A stretch of 64,000 nt of DNA from Stutzerimonas kirkiae (GTDB lineage: Bacteria; Pseudomonadota; Gammaproteobacteria; Pseudomonadales; Pseudomonadaceae): contig NZ_QJUO01000011.1 of the NCBI RefSeq assembly GCF_004327335.1, positions 54,394-118,393 of the forward strand. The letters are read 5' to 3'. Below, piece by piece: positions 17,487 to 34,238 of the stretch. A program made the translations under genes and the position numbers. Below the pieces are notes generated by a model that was given only the letters and a program-made list of their open reading frames with translations, did no database searches and was not told where the DNA came from. Numbering within the stretch: the stretch's first letter is position 1; each line of letters opens with the position of its first letter.

Positions 17487-18671
17487 TCAATCGGCCTGAC
17501 GACGCAGGAATGCCGGAATGTCCAGGTAATCCAGGTCTTCCTGCGGGTTCAGACGGGCCGCGGTGGCCGCCGCCTGTGCCTGGTTGCGCATCACGGTCGG
17601 ACGCTCCAGATCGCGGTAGTTGACCGGCGCATGTTCGTTACGGGCCGGTACCATGGCAGCCGCGACGTTCGGCGTGGCCAGGGTGTTGTCGACCACCTTG
17701 ACCGGCTTCTCGCCACGCGCACCCAGGCCGGTGGCGACCACGGTGACATGCAGTTCGTCGCTCATGTCCGGGTCGATCACCGCGCCCACCTTGACCGTCG
17801 CCTCATCGGAAGCGAAGGCTTCGATGATTTCGCCCACGGCGGCGTACTCGCCCAGGGACAGGTCGAAACCGGCGGTGATGTTGACCAGGATGCCACGCGC
17901 GCCCTGCAGGTTGACGTCTTCCAGCAGCGGGTTGCGAATGGCCGCCTCGGTCGCTTCACGCGCCCGGTTCGGGCCGGTGGCGCAGCCGGTGCCCATCATC
18001 GCCATGCCCATCTCGCCCATGACGGTCTTGACGTCGGCGAAGTCGACGTTCATCAGGCCCGGACGCTGCATGATGTCGGAAATGCCGCGTACCGCGCCGG
18101 ACAGCACGTCGTCCGCCTTGGCGAAGGCCGACAGCAGGCTGGCGTCCTTGCCGAGGATGGTCAGCAGCTTTTCGTTGGGGATGGTGATCAGCGAGTCGAC
18201 GCACTCGGACAGCGCGCGGATCCCCTCGTCGGCGACCTGCATGCGGCGACGGCCCTCGAAGGGGAACGGACGGGTGACCACGGCGACGGTCAGGATGCCC
18301 ATCTCCTTGGCGACCGAGGCGATTACCGGCGCCGCGCCGGTACCGGTGCCACCACCCATGCCAGTGGTGATGAAGACCATGTCGGCGCCTTCCAGCACCT
18401 CGGCGATGCGCTCGCGATCCTCGGTGGCCGCCTGGCGCCCGATATCCGGGTTGGTGCCGGCGCCCAGGCCCTTGGTGATGGACGAGCCGAGTTGCAATAC
18501 CGTACGTGCCTCGACCTTTTTCAGCGCCTGGGCATCGGTATTGGCACAGATGAATTCCACGCCTTCGACGTTGTTACGCACCATGTGGTTGACCGCGTTG
18601 CCGCCGCCGCCACCTACGCCGATGACCTTGATGACTGCATTTTGCGGGGTATGGTCTACGAGTTCGAACAT
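17487..18671 (-). CDS. ftsZ: Cell division GTPase FtsZ
   Basis: 394 residues. The tubulin-like GTP site is intact: GGGGGNAVNHM near 20, MGGGTGTGAAPV near 105, and the T7 loop with NVDFADVKTVMGEMG. A variable linker of about 55 residues leads to the C-terminal peptide DYLDIPAFLRRQAD that binds FtsA and ZipA. It polymerises into the Z ring. It is 53 bp downstream of ftsA and has a purine-rich Shine-Dalgarno (GGAGAGAGGG) before the ATG. Confidence 0.99.
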   Translation of the reverse strand: MFELVDHTPQNAVIKVIGVGGGGGNAVNHMVRNNVEGVEFICANTDAQALKKVEARTVLQLGSSITKGLGAGTNPDIGRQAATEDRERIAEVLEGADMVFITTGMGGGTGTGAAPVIASVAKEMGILTVAVVTRPFPFEGRRRMQVADEGIRALSECVDSLITIPNEKLLTILGKDASLLSAFAKADDVLSGAVRGISDIMQRPGLMNVDFADVKTVMGEMGMAMMGTGCATGPNRAREATEAAIRNPLLEDVNLQGARGILVNITAGFDLSLGEYAAVGEIIEAFASDEATVKVGAVIDPDMSDELHVTVVATGLGARGEKPVKVVDNTLATPNVAAAMVPARNEHAPVNYRDLERPTVMRNQAQAAATAARLNPQEDLDYLDIPAFLRRQAD

Positions 18672-18724
18672 TTCCCTCTCTCCTTCCAGCTTTCTAGTTT
18701 TGTGTTACAGCTGCACTGCACTGC

Positions 18725-19969
18725 TCAGAAATTGCCCTGGACCCAGCTCTTCAGCCGCTCCAGGACAGATGTTTTGTTGTCTTCGCTCGTCCCGTTACCC
18801 GCGGACGGCGTACCGTCCGTTTGCTTCTGCAGGCCATAGAGCAGCAGGCCGACAGCGGTCGAGTAGATCGGGTTGCGCACGACATCGGCCAGCCCCTTGA
18901 AGCGATGGGGAACCCCCAGCCGTACCGGCATATGGAAAATTTCCTCGGCCAGGTCCACGGCGCCTTCCATCTTCGAGGTGCCGCCGGTCAGGACAATGCC
19001 GGCCGGTACCAGGTCTTCGTAGCCGCTGCGCCTCAGTTCGGCCTGGATCAGCGTGAACAGCTCGTCGTAACGCGGCTCCACCACTTCGGCCAGGGCCTGG
19101 CGCGACAGCTCGCGCGGCGGGCGGTCGCCGACGCTGGGGACCTTGATGGTCTCCCCGGCGCCCGCCAGCTTGGCCAGCGCGCAGGCATAGCGAATCTTGA
19201 TCTCCTCGGCATACTGGGTCGGCGTGCGCAGCGCCATGGCGATATCGTTGGTGACTTGGTCGCCGGCAATCGGGATCACCGCCGTGTGGCGGATCGCACC
19301 CTCGGTGAAGATGCAGATATCGGTGGTGCCGCCGCCGATATCCACCAGGCAGACGCCCAGTTCCTTCTCGTCATCGGTCAGCACCGCGTGGGCCGAGGCC
19401 AGTTGCTCGAGGATGATGTCGTCGACCTCCAGCCCGCAGCGGCGCACGCATTTCTCGACGTTCTGCGCGGCATTCACCGCGCAGGTGACCACATGCACCT
19501 TGGCTTCCAGGCGTACGCCGGACATGCCCAGCGGCTCGCGCACGCCTTCCTGGTTGTCGATGACGTAGTCCTGCGGCAGGGTGTGCAGGACCCGCTGGTC
19601 AGCCGGGATCGCCACCGCCTGGGCGGCATCCAGCACGCGCTCCAGGTCGGCGCCGCTCACCTCGCGGTCGCGGATCGCCACGATGCCGTGGGAGTTCAGG
19701 CTGCGCACGTGGTTGCCGGCCAGGCCGACGAAGGCCGAGTGGATTCGGCAGCCCGCCATCAACTGGGCCTCTTCCACCGCCCGCTGGATGGACTGCACGG
19801 TGGACTCGATATTCACCACCACGCCTTTCTTCAGGCCGCGTGACGGATGGGTGCCGATGCCCACGATTTCCAGTTCGCCATCTCCCGACACTTCACCGAC
19901 CAGGGCAACCACCTTGGAAGTGCCAATATCGAGTCCGACGATCATCTTGCCGTTCTGCACGCTGGACAT
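18725..19969 (-). CDS. ftsA: Cell division protein FtsA
   Basis: 414 residues, actin-fold. The phosphate-1 loop VGLDIGTSKVVALVGE lies at the N-terminus, phosphate-2 VDIGGGTTDI near 205 and the adenosine motif VLTGGTSKMEG near 335. The C-terminal amphipathic helix (VLERLKSWVQGNF) tethers FtsZ to the membrane. It starts 13 bp after ftsQ, so the two are likely coupled. Confidence 0.99.
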   Translation of the reverse strand: MSSVQNGKMIVGLDIGTSKVVALVGEVSGDGELEIVGIGTHPSRGLKKGVVVNIESTVQSIQRAVEEAQLMAGCRIHSAFVGLAGNHVRSLNSHGIVAIRDREVSGADLERVLDAAQAVAIPADQRVLHTLPQDYVIDNQEGVREPLGMSGVRLEAKVHVVTCAVNAAQNVEKCVRRCGLEVDDIILEQLASAHAVLTDDEKELGVCLVDIGGGTTDICIFTEGAIRHTAVIPIAGDQVTNDIAMALRTPTQYAEEIKIRYACALAKLAGAGETIKVPSVGDRPPRELSRQALAEVVEPRYDELFTLIQAELRRSGYEDLVPAGIVLTGGTSKMEGAVDLAEEIFHMPVRLGVPHRFKGLADVVRNPIYSTAVGLLLYGLQKQTDGTPSAGNGTSEDNKTSVLERLKSWVQGNF

Positions 19970-19982
19970 TCTCTTTCGTTCC

Positions 19983-20855
19983 TCAATTCTTCACGGCGGC
20001 GGTCATTTCGTCCGCCAGGTGGACCGGTTCACGCCAGGCCACGGCCAGGCCGTTGGCGTAACGAAGATCGATCCGGGCAATTTTCTCGCTCTGCTCCGCC
20101 AGTTCCTGCTGATAGATGGCAGTGAAGCGGCGCATTTTCTCGGCGATATGATCGCGCCCCAACAGCAGCTCCAGGCCCTGGTGAGTACTCAGGAACCAAC
20201 TGCCGCGTTCACGCAGCTCAAGCCGCTGGATGGAAAAGCCGAGCGACCGCAACATCTGGCTAAGCATTTGATATTGCTGCATGACTTTCTGTTCAGCGCG
20301 CTTGGGACCATACAACTGCGGCAAGTGTTCATAATGTGTCAGGTCATTTGGCGAAAAAGCCTGGCCACGGTTGTTCAGCAGCGCCTGGTCGCCCCAGCGC
20401 GCGATCGGCAGGTGCTCCTGCAGGCGCACCGCGACCTGGTCCGGCCAGACCCGCCGCACTTCCACATGGGAAATCCACGGCATCTCTTCGAGGTTGCCGC
20501 GCAGGCCGTTCAGGTCGACCTTGAAGAAGCTCGCCTCGACGAACGGGGCGATGCGCTGCTGCACGGCCTGCTGGCTGATATAGCTCATGTCGCCCTGCAC
20601 GCTGACCTTGGCGATCGACCGGTCCGCATAAGGCATCAGGCGCTGTCCCAGCTCGTACAAGCCCGCCAGCAGAGCGACCAGCAGCAGCGGCCAGAGCAGT
20701 CGCTTGAGGCCGCCCAGGTCGATACGCGGCAGGCGTACGGAGAATGGCTGCGGCTCTACCAGGCGGCTGGCGCCACGGGGCGCCGGCTTGCGGCCGGTGC
20801 GTCCTCCGATGGGCTGTCCGCCAATGGGTCGAGAGTGGCGCAGCGTGGCGATCAT
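19983..20855 (-). CDS. ftsQ: Cell division protein FtsQ
   Basis: 290 residues: cytoplasmic Arg/Pro-rich N-terminus ([14 protein letters not shown]), one membrane helix at about 58-75 ([17 protein letters not shown]), then the periplasmic POTRA domain ([17 protein letters not shown] strand, [20 protein letters not shown]) and the beta domain that binds FtsB/FtsL. Start 20855 ([10 protein letters not shown]) leaves 4 bp to the ddlB stop. In-frame 20885 ([10 protein letters not shown]) would overlap ddlB and is less likely. Confidence 0.96.
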   Translation of the reverse strand: MIATLRHSRPIGGQPIGGRTGRKPAPRGASRLVEPQPFSVRLPRIDLGGLKRLLWPLLLVALLAGLYELGQRLMPYADRSIAKVSVQGDMSYISQQAVQQRIAPFVEASFFKVDLNGLRGNLEEMPWISHVEVRRVWPDQVAVRLQEHLPIARWGDQALLNNRGQAFSPNDLTHYEHLPQLYGPKRAEQKVMQQYQMLSQMLRSLGFSIQRLELRERGSWFLSTHQGLELLLGRDHIAEKMRRFTAIYQQELAEQSEKIARIDLRYANGLAVAWREPVHLADEMTAAVKN

Positions 20856-20859
20856 GGCG

Positions 20860-23235
<2,376 letters not shown>

Positions 23236-23243
<8 letters not shown>

Positions 23244-24306
23244 TGGCCACCTCCAGGCATATATCCACTACCTTCGCTGTCGCATCAGGCCTGGCGAGGC
23301 GCCGTGCACTGGCGCCCATGGCTTCGAGTCGTTCGGGTTGCATCATGACCTCGGTAAGCTGCGCGGCCAGTCGGGACGCATCAGTCTTGGCTTGCGGCAG
23401 AAGGATGGCTGCGCCTTCCTTCGCCAGATATTCGGCGTTGCGGGTCTGGTGATCGTCGATGGCATGCGGCAGCGGCACCAGCAACGATGGCAGGCCGGCG
23501 GCGGCCAGCTCGCTGACCGTCAGCGCGCCGGCGCGGCAGATCACCAGGTCGGCCCAGGCATAGGCCTTGGCCATGTCATTGATGAAAGGCTCGACCTCGG
23601 CAGCGACCTGCACAGCCGCATAACGCTCGCGGGTGATCTCGGCATGCTGCTTGCCGGCCTGGTGGAACACTTCGGGACGCAGTTCCGGCGCGACCTGCGC
23701 CAGGGCTTGCGGCAACAATTTGTTCAGCGGCTCGGCGCCGAGGCTGCCGCCAAGCACCAGCAGTTGCGCGCGCCGGCCTTCCAGCGCCGCCCTCGGCGTG
23801 CCCTGGAACAGCTCGCGGCGTACTGGGTTGCCGGTGGTACGGCGCTTGTCGCTGGCGACGAAGGTGTCGGGGAAAGCCTCGCAGACACGCTGGGCAAAGC
23901 TGGACAGGGCGCGGTTGGCGGTACCGGCCACGGCGTTCTGCTCATGGATGACCAGCGGGACCCCCGCCAGCCTGGCCGCCAGCCCACCCGGCCCGGTGAC
24001 GTAGCCCCCCAGGCCGAGCACGCAGACCGGTCGCACATCACGGATCACCCGACGCGCCTGCAGCAGCGAACGCAGCAGTTGCAGCGGCGCTTTCAGCAAC
24101 GACAGCGCGCCTTTGCCGCGCAAGCCGGTGATTTCGATGCGATGCAGAGGCAGGCCGGCAGCCGGCACCAGCTCGTTCTCGATACCACGCGGCGTACCCA
24201 GCCAATGCACCTGGTAGCCCCGGGCACGGAATTCCTCGGCACAGGCCAGTGCCGGGAACACATGCCCGCCGGTACCACCGGCCATGATCAGGATGCTAGC
24301 GGCCAT
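23236..24306 (-). CDS. murG: Lipid II synthase (GlcNAc transferase) MurG
   Basis: 356 residues, GT-B fold, peripheral on the inner leaflet. [17 protein letters not shown] is the first G-loop, [14 protein letters not shown] the second, and [13 protein letters not shown] plus [18 protein letters not shown] form the UDP-GlcNAc pocket. It overlaps ftsW by 11 bp upstream. Confidence 0.98.
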
Positions 24307-25531
24307 GGCTCGCCTCCCGCGCTGCGGCCGGCACCGCCGGCTCCTGGAAATCCGCTTCGTCGAAGTCGGCCTCGGCGCTGCCGAAGGAGTGCCGGGCTTC
24401 CCACTCGATCCTCAGCAGCAGGGCCATGCTGGCGCAGGTCACTACCAGCGAACTGCCGCCATAGCTGAGGAACGGCAGGGTCAGGCCCTTGGTCGGCAGC
24501 AGCCCGGTGTTCACGCCGATATTGATCAGGAACTGCCCGAGCCAGAGGAAGGCCAGGCCCCAGGCCACATAAGCGGCGAAGAAATGCTTGGCCCTTTCCG
24601 CCTGCAGGCCGATGTACAGCGCCCGCACCCCGACGAAGGCGAACAGGCCGACCGTCAGCAGCGCGCCGACCATGCCCAACTCCTCGGCCAGCACCGAGAA
24701 CACGAAATCGGTGTGGGCTTCCGGCAGGTAGAACTGCTTCTGCACACTGTTGCCCAGGCCGACCCCCAGCCACTCGCCACGCCCGAAGGCGATCAGCGCC
24801 TGGGTCAGTTGATAGCCGGAGCCGTACTGGTCGGCCCAGGGGTCGGTGAAGGCGATCAGCCGCTGCAGGCGATATTCCTGGGTCTGCACCAGCACATACA
24901 CGGCACCCACGCCAAGGGCGACCAGCAGGCTGAAACGCAACAAGCCGACACCGCCAAGGAACAGCATGGCGACCGCGGCCCCCATCATCACCACGGTGGC
25001 GCCGAAGTCCGGCTCGAGCATCAGCAGCCCGGCCATCGGCAGCAACACCAGGAATGGCTTGAGGAAGCCCCAGGTGCTTTCCCGCACCTCTTTCTGGCGC
25101 CGCACCAGATAGCCGGCGAGATAGACCACGACGAACACCTTGGCCAGTTCGGACGGCTGCACGTTGAAGGCACCGAAGCCGATCCAGCGAATGGAGCCGT
25201 TCACCTCGCGGCCGATACCCGGCACCAGCACCAGCACCAGCAGGGCGAAACCCATCAGCAACAACACCCAGTCGAAGCGTTGCAGCGTCGCGATCGGTAT
25301 CAGCAGCGTCAGGCAGGCGGCGACCAGCCCCAGCGCCACATAGACCAAGTGGCGACTCATGTGATACAGCGCATTGCCCGAGTTGACCGAAGCCACTTCC
25401 GAGGAGGCCGAGGTGATCATCACCAGCCCCAGCCCGAGCAACGCCAGGCAGCCCGCGAGCATCGGGAAATCGACATCCAGGCCGCGGCGGCCAAACAACG
25501 GCGACGGGGCACCACGCAGGAAGGCCAGCAT
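24296..25531 (-). CDS. ftsW: SEDS glycosyltransferase FtsW
   Basis: 411 residues, ten predicted membrane helices. SEDS signatures include GVGLGNSVQKQFYLPEAHTD in the large periplasmic loop with its catalytic Asp, VFSVLAEELGMVG, LPFLSYGGSSLV and GSIRWIGFGAFNVQPSELAK. It polymerises septal glycan with FtsI. The start at 25531 (MLAFLRGAPSP) shares one base with the murD stop (TGATG). The long in-frame extension to 25765 overlaps murD and is not real. Confidence 0.97.
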   Translation of the reverse strand: MLAFLRGAPSPLFGRRGLDVDFPMLAGCLALLGLGLVMITSASSEVASVNSGNALYHMSRHLVYVALGLVAACLTLLIPIATLQRFDWVLLLMGFALLVLVLVPGIGREVNGSIRWIGFGAFNVQPSELAKVFVVVYLAGYLVRRQKEVRESTWGFLKPFLVLLPMAGLLMLEPDFGATVVMMGAAVAMLFLGGVGLLRFSLLVALGVGAVYVLVQTQEYRLQRLIAFTDPWADQYGSGYQLTQALIAFGRGEWLGVGLGNSVQKQFYLPEAHTDFVFSVLAEELGMVGALLTVGLFAFVGVRALYIGLQAERAKHFFAAYVAWGLAFLWLGQFLINIGVNTGLLPTKGLTLPFLSYGGSSLVVTCASMALLLRIEWEARHSFGSAEADFDEADFQEPAVPAAAREASHGR

Positions 25532-26874
25532 CAGCTCAACCCTCCCACGGCAGCGGCGAACAGGCGTCCGCGTTGTTCGAAATTGCTGAACATATCCAGG
25601 CTGGCACAGGCCGGCGACAGCAGTACCGCGTCGCCGGCCTGCGCCACGGCGGCCGCCTGGGCCACCGCATCGTCCAGGCTCTCGACCCGCAGCAACGGCA
25701 CGGCACCGTCCAGCGCCTCGGCCAGCAGCCCGGCATCGCGCCCGAGCAGCACCACGGCCCGGCAATGGCGCGCCACCGGCTCGCGCAGTGCGGAGAAATC
25801 GGCACCCTTGCCGTCGCCACCGGCGATCAGCACCAGTTTGCCGTCGATATCCGCACCCAGGCCCTCGATCGCCGCCAGGGCGGCACCGACGTTGGTCGCC
25901 TTGGAATCATCGTAATATGCCACGCCGGCATGCTCGCCAACCCACTGACAGCGGTGCGGCAGGCCGGCAAAGGTACGCAGTGTGCGCAGCATCGCCTCGA
26001 ACGACAGCCCTACCGCGTGCCCCAGGGCCAGGGCGGCCAGGGCGTTGGCCTGGTTGTGCGCGCCACGGATCTTCAGTTCGCTCACCGCCAGCAGCGGCTC
26101 GAACTGGAACGCCAGCCACTTGCGGCCATCGGCCTCGAGCAGCCCGAAACCGTTGAAATCGGCCCGGCCCAGGCCAAAGCTCCAGACCTTCACATCATCG
26201 ACCAGCAGCGGACGGCTCAGAACATCGTCGCGGTTCACCAGCACCTGGCGGGCGCCCCGGAAGATGCGGTGCTTGGCCAGGTGGTAGGCCGGCAGGCCGC
26301 TGTAGCGGTCCATATGGTCTTCGCTGACGTTGAGGCAGGTCGCCACTTCGGCGCCCAGCCGCTCGGTGGTTTCCAGTTGGAAGCTGGAAAGCTCCAGTAC
26401 ATACAACTGCACCTCGTCGGCCAGCAGATCGAGCGCCGGGGTGCCCAGGTTGCCGCCGACCGCCACCCGCAGGCCGGCCTGCGCCGCCATCTCGCCGACC
26501 AGCGTGGTCACGGTGCTCTTGGCATTGGAACCGGTGATGGCGACGATCGGCGCCCGCGCCTCGCGGGCGAACAGTTCGATATCACCCGACAGGCGCACAC
26601 CGCGTTCGGCAGCCTGGCGCAGGGCCGGGGTACTCAGGGGGACGCCTGGGCTGACCAGCAATTCGGCGGCGCGGCAGAGGAAATCCACCTCCAGTTCGCC
26701 ACAGCGCACGTCCACATCCGGGTATTGCTCGCGCAGCCTCTCCAGTTCCGGCGGGTTCGCACGCGTGTCGACCACGGCAAAGGCGATGCCCCGGCGCGCC
26801 AGATGGCGAACCAGGGACATGCCGCTCTTGCCGAGGCCGACAACGATGCGGAACTGGTCGGAGGCTATCAACAC
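25531..26874 (-). CDS. murD: UDP-N-acetylmuramoyl-L-alanine-D-glutamate ligase
   Basis: 447 residues. RIVVGLGKSGMSLVRHL at the N-terminus, ITGSNAKSTVTTLVGEMA P-loop (with the family's Asn-Ala variation), NVSEDHMDRY, and DDSKATNVGAALAAI in the C-terminal domain. It adds D-Glu to UDP-MurNAc-Ala. It starts 6 bp after mraY. Confidence 0.98.
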   Translation of the reverse strand: MLIASDQFRIVVGLGKSGMSLVRHLARRGIAFAVVDTRANPPELERLREQYPDVDVRCGELEVDFLCRAAELLVSPGVPLSTPALRQAAERGVRLSGDIELFAREARAPIVAITGSNAKSTVTTLVGEMAAQAGLRVAVGGNLGTPALDLLADEVQLYVLELSSFQLETTERLGAEVATCLNVSEDHMDRYSGLPAYHLAKHRIFRGARQVLVNRDDVLSRPLLVDDVKVWSFGLGRADFNGFGLLEADGRKWLAFQFEPLLAVSELKIRGAHNQANALAALALGHAVGLSFEAMLRTLRTFAGLPHRCQWVGEHAGVAYYDDSKATNVGAALAAIEGLGADIDGKLVLIAGGDGKGADFSALREPVARHCRAVVLLGRDAGLLAEALDGAVPLLRVESLDDAVAQAAAVAQAGDAVLLSPACASLDMFSNFEQRGRLFAAAVGGLS

Positions 26875-26880
26875 GATCGC

Positions 26881-27963
26881 TTACCTCAACTTCAACGTGG
26901 CAAGGCCGATCAGCACCAGAATCACGGTGATGATCCAGAAACGAACGATCACCCGCGGCTCGGGCCAACCCTTGAGTTCGAAGTGGTGATGGATCGGCGC
27001 CATGCGGAACACGCGCTTGCCGGTCAGCTTGAACGAGGCGACCTGGATCACCACCGACAGGGTTTCCATCACGAACACCCCACCCATGATGAACAGCACC
27101 ACTTCCTGGCGCACGATCACCGCGATGGTGCCCAACGCCGCGCCCAGCGCCAGCGCGCCCACATCACCCATGAACACTTGTGCCGGGTAGGTGTTGAACC
27201 AGAGGAAACCCAGGCCGGCGCCGATCAGCGCGCCGCAGAACACGATCAGCTCGCCGGCGCCCGGTACATAGGGGATCAACAGGTACTCGGCGAAATTCAC
27301 GTTGCCCGACAGGTAGCAGAAAATCCCCAGGGCGCCACCGACCATCACCGTCGGCATGATCGCCAGGCCGTCCAGGCCGTCGGTCAGGTTCACCGCGTTG
27401 CTCGAACCGACGATGACGAAATAGGTCAGCACCACGAAACCGATCCCCAGGGGAATCTCGATGTTCTTCAGCAGCGGCAGGAACAGCGTGGTTTCCACTG
27501 GAGTCTGTGCGGTCGAATAGAGGAAGATCGCCGCCCCGAGGCCGAACACCGACTGCCAGAAGTATTTCCAGCGGCTCGGCAAGCCACGGGAATTCTTCTC
27601 GATCACCTTGCGGTAGTCATCGACCCAGCCGATGGCGCCGAACAGGAAGGTCACCAGCAGCACGATCCACACGTAACGATTGCCCAGGTCGGCCCACAAC
27701 AGGGTGCTGATGCCGATGGCGCTGAGAATCAGCGCACCACCCATGGTCGGAGTGCCCGACTTGGACAGGTGCGACTGCGGGCCATCGCTGCGAACTGCCT
27801 GGCCGATCTGCCGCAGTTGCAGGGTACGGATCAGCCGTGGCCCCAGCCACAGCGACAACACCAGCGCCGTGAGCACGCCAAGGATGCCGCGCAGGCTCAG
27901 GTACTGGAAGACTGCGAAGCCCTTGTGGAATTGTTGCAAATACTCTGCGAGCAACAGCAGCAT
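26881..27963 (-). CDS. mraY: Phospho-MurNAc-pentapeptide translocase
   Basis: 360 residues, ten membrane helices. [28 protein letters not shown] (the Asp pair), [26 protein letters not shown] and [15 protein letters not shown] are all in place. It makes lipid I on undecaprenyl phosphate. ATG 27963 shares a base with the murF stop. A TTG one codon earlier is unnecessary. Confidence 0.99.
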   Translation of the reverse strand: MLLLLAEYLQQFHKGFAVFQYLSLRGILGVLTALVLSLWLGPRLIRTLQLRQIGQAVRSDGPQSHLSKSGTPTMGGALILSAIGISTLLWADLGNRYVWIVLLVTFLFGAIGWVDDYRKVIEKNSRGLPSRWKYFWQSVFGLGAAIFLYSTAQTPVETTLFLPLLKNIEIPLGIGFVVLTYFVIVGSSNAVNLTDGLDGLAIMPTVMVGGALGIFCYLSGNVNFAEYLLIPYVPGAGELIVFCGALIGAGLGFLWFNTYPAQVFMGDVGALALGAALGTIAVIVRQEVVLFIMGGVFVMETLSVVIQVASFKLTGKRVFRMAPIHHHFELKGWPEPRVIVRFWIITVILVLIGLATLKLR

Positions 27964-29339
27964 CAATCATTCTCCGTGGCAGTTTCTGCCAGTGCGTCAA
28001 CGACCTTGTCCATCGCGGCGCTGCGCGACCCCTTGACCAGAACCGTCGTGTTGGTGGCGTCTTCGGTGCGCAGCGCATCGACCAGGAACGCCTGCTCGGC
28101 AAAATGCACGCCGCCCAGGCCATAGGCCGCCACGGCGTGTTCCATCAGCGGGCCGACCGCATATAGCGCATCGACCTTGCCCCGCGCATAAGCGCCCACT
28201 TGCGCATGCGCCTGTTCGGCCCAGTCGCCCAGTTCGCCCATGTCGCCCAGCACCAGTACGCGGCGCCCGGCAAAACCGGCCAGCACATCAATGGCGGCGA
28301 GCATGGAGGCCGGGTTGGCGTTGTAGCTGTCGTCGATCAGGCGCACACCGTTGGCCAGCAACCGGGCCAGGGCACGCCCCTTGACCGGTTGCAGGGCCTG
28401 CAGGCCGGCGACGATGGCTTCGCTCGCCCCACCCAGGGCATGGGCGGCGGCGGCGGCGGCCAGGGCGTTGGCCACATTGTGGTGGCCCAGCAGGTTGAGC
28501 TGGACCGGTGCCGAAACGGCCGGCCCGCGCAGGGTGAAATTGACGCAGCCACGCGAATCATGGCCGATGCCGGAGGCCTGGAAATCGGCCAGGGGATTGT
28601 CCAGGGCGAAGCTCGATACACGCCGTGCACCTGCGCGCCCGGCCCATTCGGCATAAGCCGGGTCATCGCGATTGAGGATGGCGACACCGTTTTCGTCGAG
28701 CCCGTCGAGGATTTCGCCCTTGGCCTGGACGATCTTCTCCGGACCGCCGAATTCGCCGACATGGGCACTGCCGGCATTGGTAATGACGCTGACATGTGGG
28801 CGCGCCAGGCTGACGGTATAGGCGATCTCGCCAGGCCGCGAGGCGCCGATCTCGATCACCGCGCAACGGTGACGCTCCGTCAATTGCAGCAGGGTCAGGG
28901 GCACGCCGAGATCATTGTTCAGGTTGCCGCGGGTCGCCAGCACGGCCTCTTCGCCATGGCAGACGCGCAGAATGGCGGCCAGCATTTCCTTGACGCTGGT
29001 CTTGCCGCTGGAGCCGGTCACGGCTACCACCGCGCCCTGGAATGCCGAGCGCTTCAGCGCGCCCAACTGGCCCAGCGCCAGGCGGGTGTCGCGGACCACC
29101 AGTTGCGGCAGCGGCGCGCCGTCGATCTCGCGCTCGACCAGCGCGGCCACGGCGCCCTTGGCCGCGACTTCGGCCAGGTAATCGTGGCCGTCGAAGCGTG
29201 GCCCGGTCAGCGCGACGAACGCCTGCCCCGCTTCGATGGCGCGGCTATCGATACTGACGGAGGTGAAAGCGGCATCGGCGCCGAGCAGCCGCCCGGACAG
29301 CGGCATGACCAGATCACTCAGGCGCATAGGCTCAAACAT
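27963..29339 (-). CDS. murF: UDP-MurNAc-tripeptide-D-Ala-D-Ala ligase
   Basis: 458 residues. N-terminal UDP-binding domain with [16 protein letters not shown], the P-loop [15 protein letters not shown], the carbamylated-Lys region and [16 protein letters not shown]. It completes the UDP-MurNAc pentapeptide using the DdlB product. It overlaps murE by 8 bp. Confidence 0.98.
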   Translation of the reverse strand: MFEPMRLSDLVMPLSGRLLGADAAFTSVSIDSRAIEAGQAFVALTGPRFDGHDYLAEVAAKGAVAALVEREIDGAPLPQLVVRDTRLALGQLGALKRSAFQGAVVAVTGSSGKTSVKEMLAAILRVCHGEEAVLATRGNLNNDLGVPLTLLQLTERHRCAVIEIGASRPGEIAYTVSLARPHVSVITNAGSAHVGEFGGPEKIVQAKGEILDGLDENGVAILNRDDPAYAEWAGRAGARRVSSFALDNPLADFQASGIGHDSRGCVNFTLRGPAVSAPVQLNLLGHHNVANALAAAAAAHALGGASEAIVAGLQALQPVKGRALARLLANGVRLIDDSYNANPASMLAAIDVLAGFAGRRVLVLGDMGELGDWAEQAHAQVGAYARGKVDALYAVGPLMEHAVAAYGLGGVHFAEQAFLVDALRTEDATNTTVLVKGSRSAAMDKVVDALAETATEND

Positions 29340-30806
29340 GGCTCACCTCCCAGGCATCCAGCGCCTTGCGCGCTTCGAGCAGATCGGAAAAAGGCAGGCG
29401 CTCGCCGGCGATTTCCTGGTAATCCTCATGCCCCTTGCCCGCCAGCAGCAGTACATCGCCGATACGACTGGCGGCGACGGCCGTGGCGATCGCCGCGGCC
29501 CGTCCTGCCACCTCGCGAACCCGCGCCGGCGCCGGCGCCGGCGCCGAAAAGCCCTGCATGATCTCGGCGCGAATCGCCGCGGCCGCTTCGCCACGCGGGT
29601 TGTCATCGGTCACCAGCACCTGATCGGCCAGGCGCTCGGCCACGGCGGCCATCAACGGGCGCTTGCCGCGATCACGCTCGCCACCACAGCCGAACAGGCA
29701 GATCAGGCGGCCCTGCACATGCGGGCGCATGGCCAGCAAGACCTTTTCCAGGGCATCGGGGGTATGTGCGTAGTCGACCACCACCAGTGGCCGGCGGTTG
29801 CCGCCCAGGCGCTGCATACGGCCCGCCGGCCCCTGCAACGCGGGGAATACGGCGAGTATTTCATCCAGCGGGTGGTTCAGCGCCAGCAGGGTGCCGATGG
29901 CTGCCAGCGCATTGCTGACATTGAAGCGCCCGAGCAAGGTACTGTGCAGCGAGCCTTCGCCCTGCGGCGTGACCAGGCGGGCACGAATGCCATCATCATC
30001 AAGGGTTACTTGCGGGCAATAAAGGTAGGCCGCAGGATCTTCCAGGCTATAGGTGATAAGCCGCGAGTCCTGCCTGTACGCCGCCAGTTCGCGACCGAAG
30101 GCATCGTCCAGGTTGATCACCCGGCACTTCAGGCCGGGCATGGCGAACAGCGCGGCCTTGGCCTCGCCATAGGCCTGCATGCTGCCGTGGTAGTCGAGGT
30201 GGTCGCGGGACAGGTTGGTAAACACCGCCACATCGAAATCGATGGCCGCCACCCGGCCCTGTTGCAGGCCATGGGAAGAAACCTCCATGGCCACGGCGCG
30301 CGCACCATCCTGTTTCAAGCGCGCCAGGGTCGCCTGTACGCCGAGGGCATCGGGAGTGGTATGGCGGCCCTGTTCCAGCTCGCCATGGAAACCGGTGCCC
30401 AGGGTACCGATGACACCGCAACGCTCGCCCAACCGATCGAGGGCCTGGGCGACCAGTTGGCTGACGCTGGTCTTGCCGTTGGTTCCGGTGATGCCGGCCA
30501 GGCGCAGGCTGCGGCTCGGTTCGCCATAGAAACGCCCGGCGATCGCCGACAACTGGCTGGCCAGTCGCCGTACCGGCAGCAGGACGGCGCCCACCGCCCA
30601 GATATCCTGCGCACCTTCGCTTTCGTAGGCGACCGCCGCCGCGCCACGGGCGATGGCGTCGGGGATATGTGCCCGGCCATCCTGTTGTGCGCCCGGCACG
30701 GCCAGGAACAGATCGCCCGGACGCACCTTGCGACTGTCGAGCGTCAACTCACGGATCAGCACCGAACTGCCCGCCTGCGGCAGCAACTGGTTCAGCGGCA
30801 TCGGCA

Positions 30807-30807
<1 letters not shown>
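29332..30807 (-). CDS. murE: UDP-MurNAc-dipeptide-meso-diaminopimelate ligase
   Basis: 491 residues. LTLDSRKVRPGDLFLAVPG, P-loop ITGTNGKTSVSQLV, MEVSSHGL and the DNPR motif that selects meso-diaminopimelate, giving the Gram-negative A1-gamma peptide. An Ala-Pro run (SAPAPAPAR) just after DNPRGEAAAAIRAEIMQG is coded by a 22-bp GCCGGC tandem at 29525-29546. The ATG shares a base with the ftsI stop. Confidence 0.98.
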
Positions 30808-33752
<2,945 letters not shown>

Positions 33753-33756
<4 letters not shown>

Positions 33757-34208
33757 AGGATAAGATCACGCAGTTCTTCCGGCAGTCCGCCGGGTTGTTT
33801 GATGGCCGCCAGGTCCGCATCGGCTTGAGCGTTCCAGTCGTCCTCGTTCCACAGGTTGAACTTGTTCAGTTGCCCCACCAGCATGGCGCGCTTGTCCAGG
33901 CCGGCATATTCGCGAAGCCGCGGCGGCACCAGCACACGGCCGGCGCCATCCATCTCCAGGTCCACCGCATTGCCGATCAACAGGCGCTGCAGGCGACGCG
34001 CTTCTTCGCGCAGGGATGGCAATTCACGCAACTTCGCTTCGATCAGTTCCCATTCGGGCAGCGGGTAAATGCACAGGCAACGGTCGACGGCATCTATGGT
34101 CACGATCAACTGCCCGTCACAACGCGAAACGAGCTCGTCGCGATACCTGCTTGGCATCGCTAAGCGCCCTTTTGCGTCGAGACTGATGGCATTTGCTCCG
34201 CGAAACAC
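33753..34208 (-). CDS. mraZ: Transcriptional regulator MraZ
   Basis: 151 residues, two AbrB-like halves: [22 protein letters not shown], and later [22 protein letters not shown]. MraZ rings bind clustered TGGG-type boxes upstream of their own operon and repress it. Such boxes are present at 34239-34275. It is the first gene of the cluster. Confidence 0.98.
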
Positions 34209-34238
34209 GGCTGCATGTCCTCTGAATTAACCTGCGAG

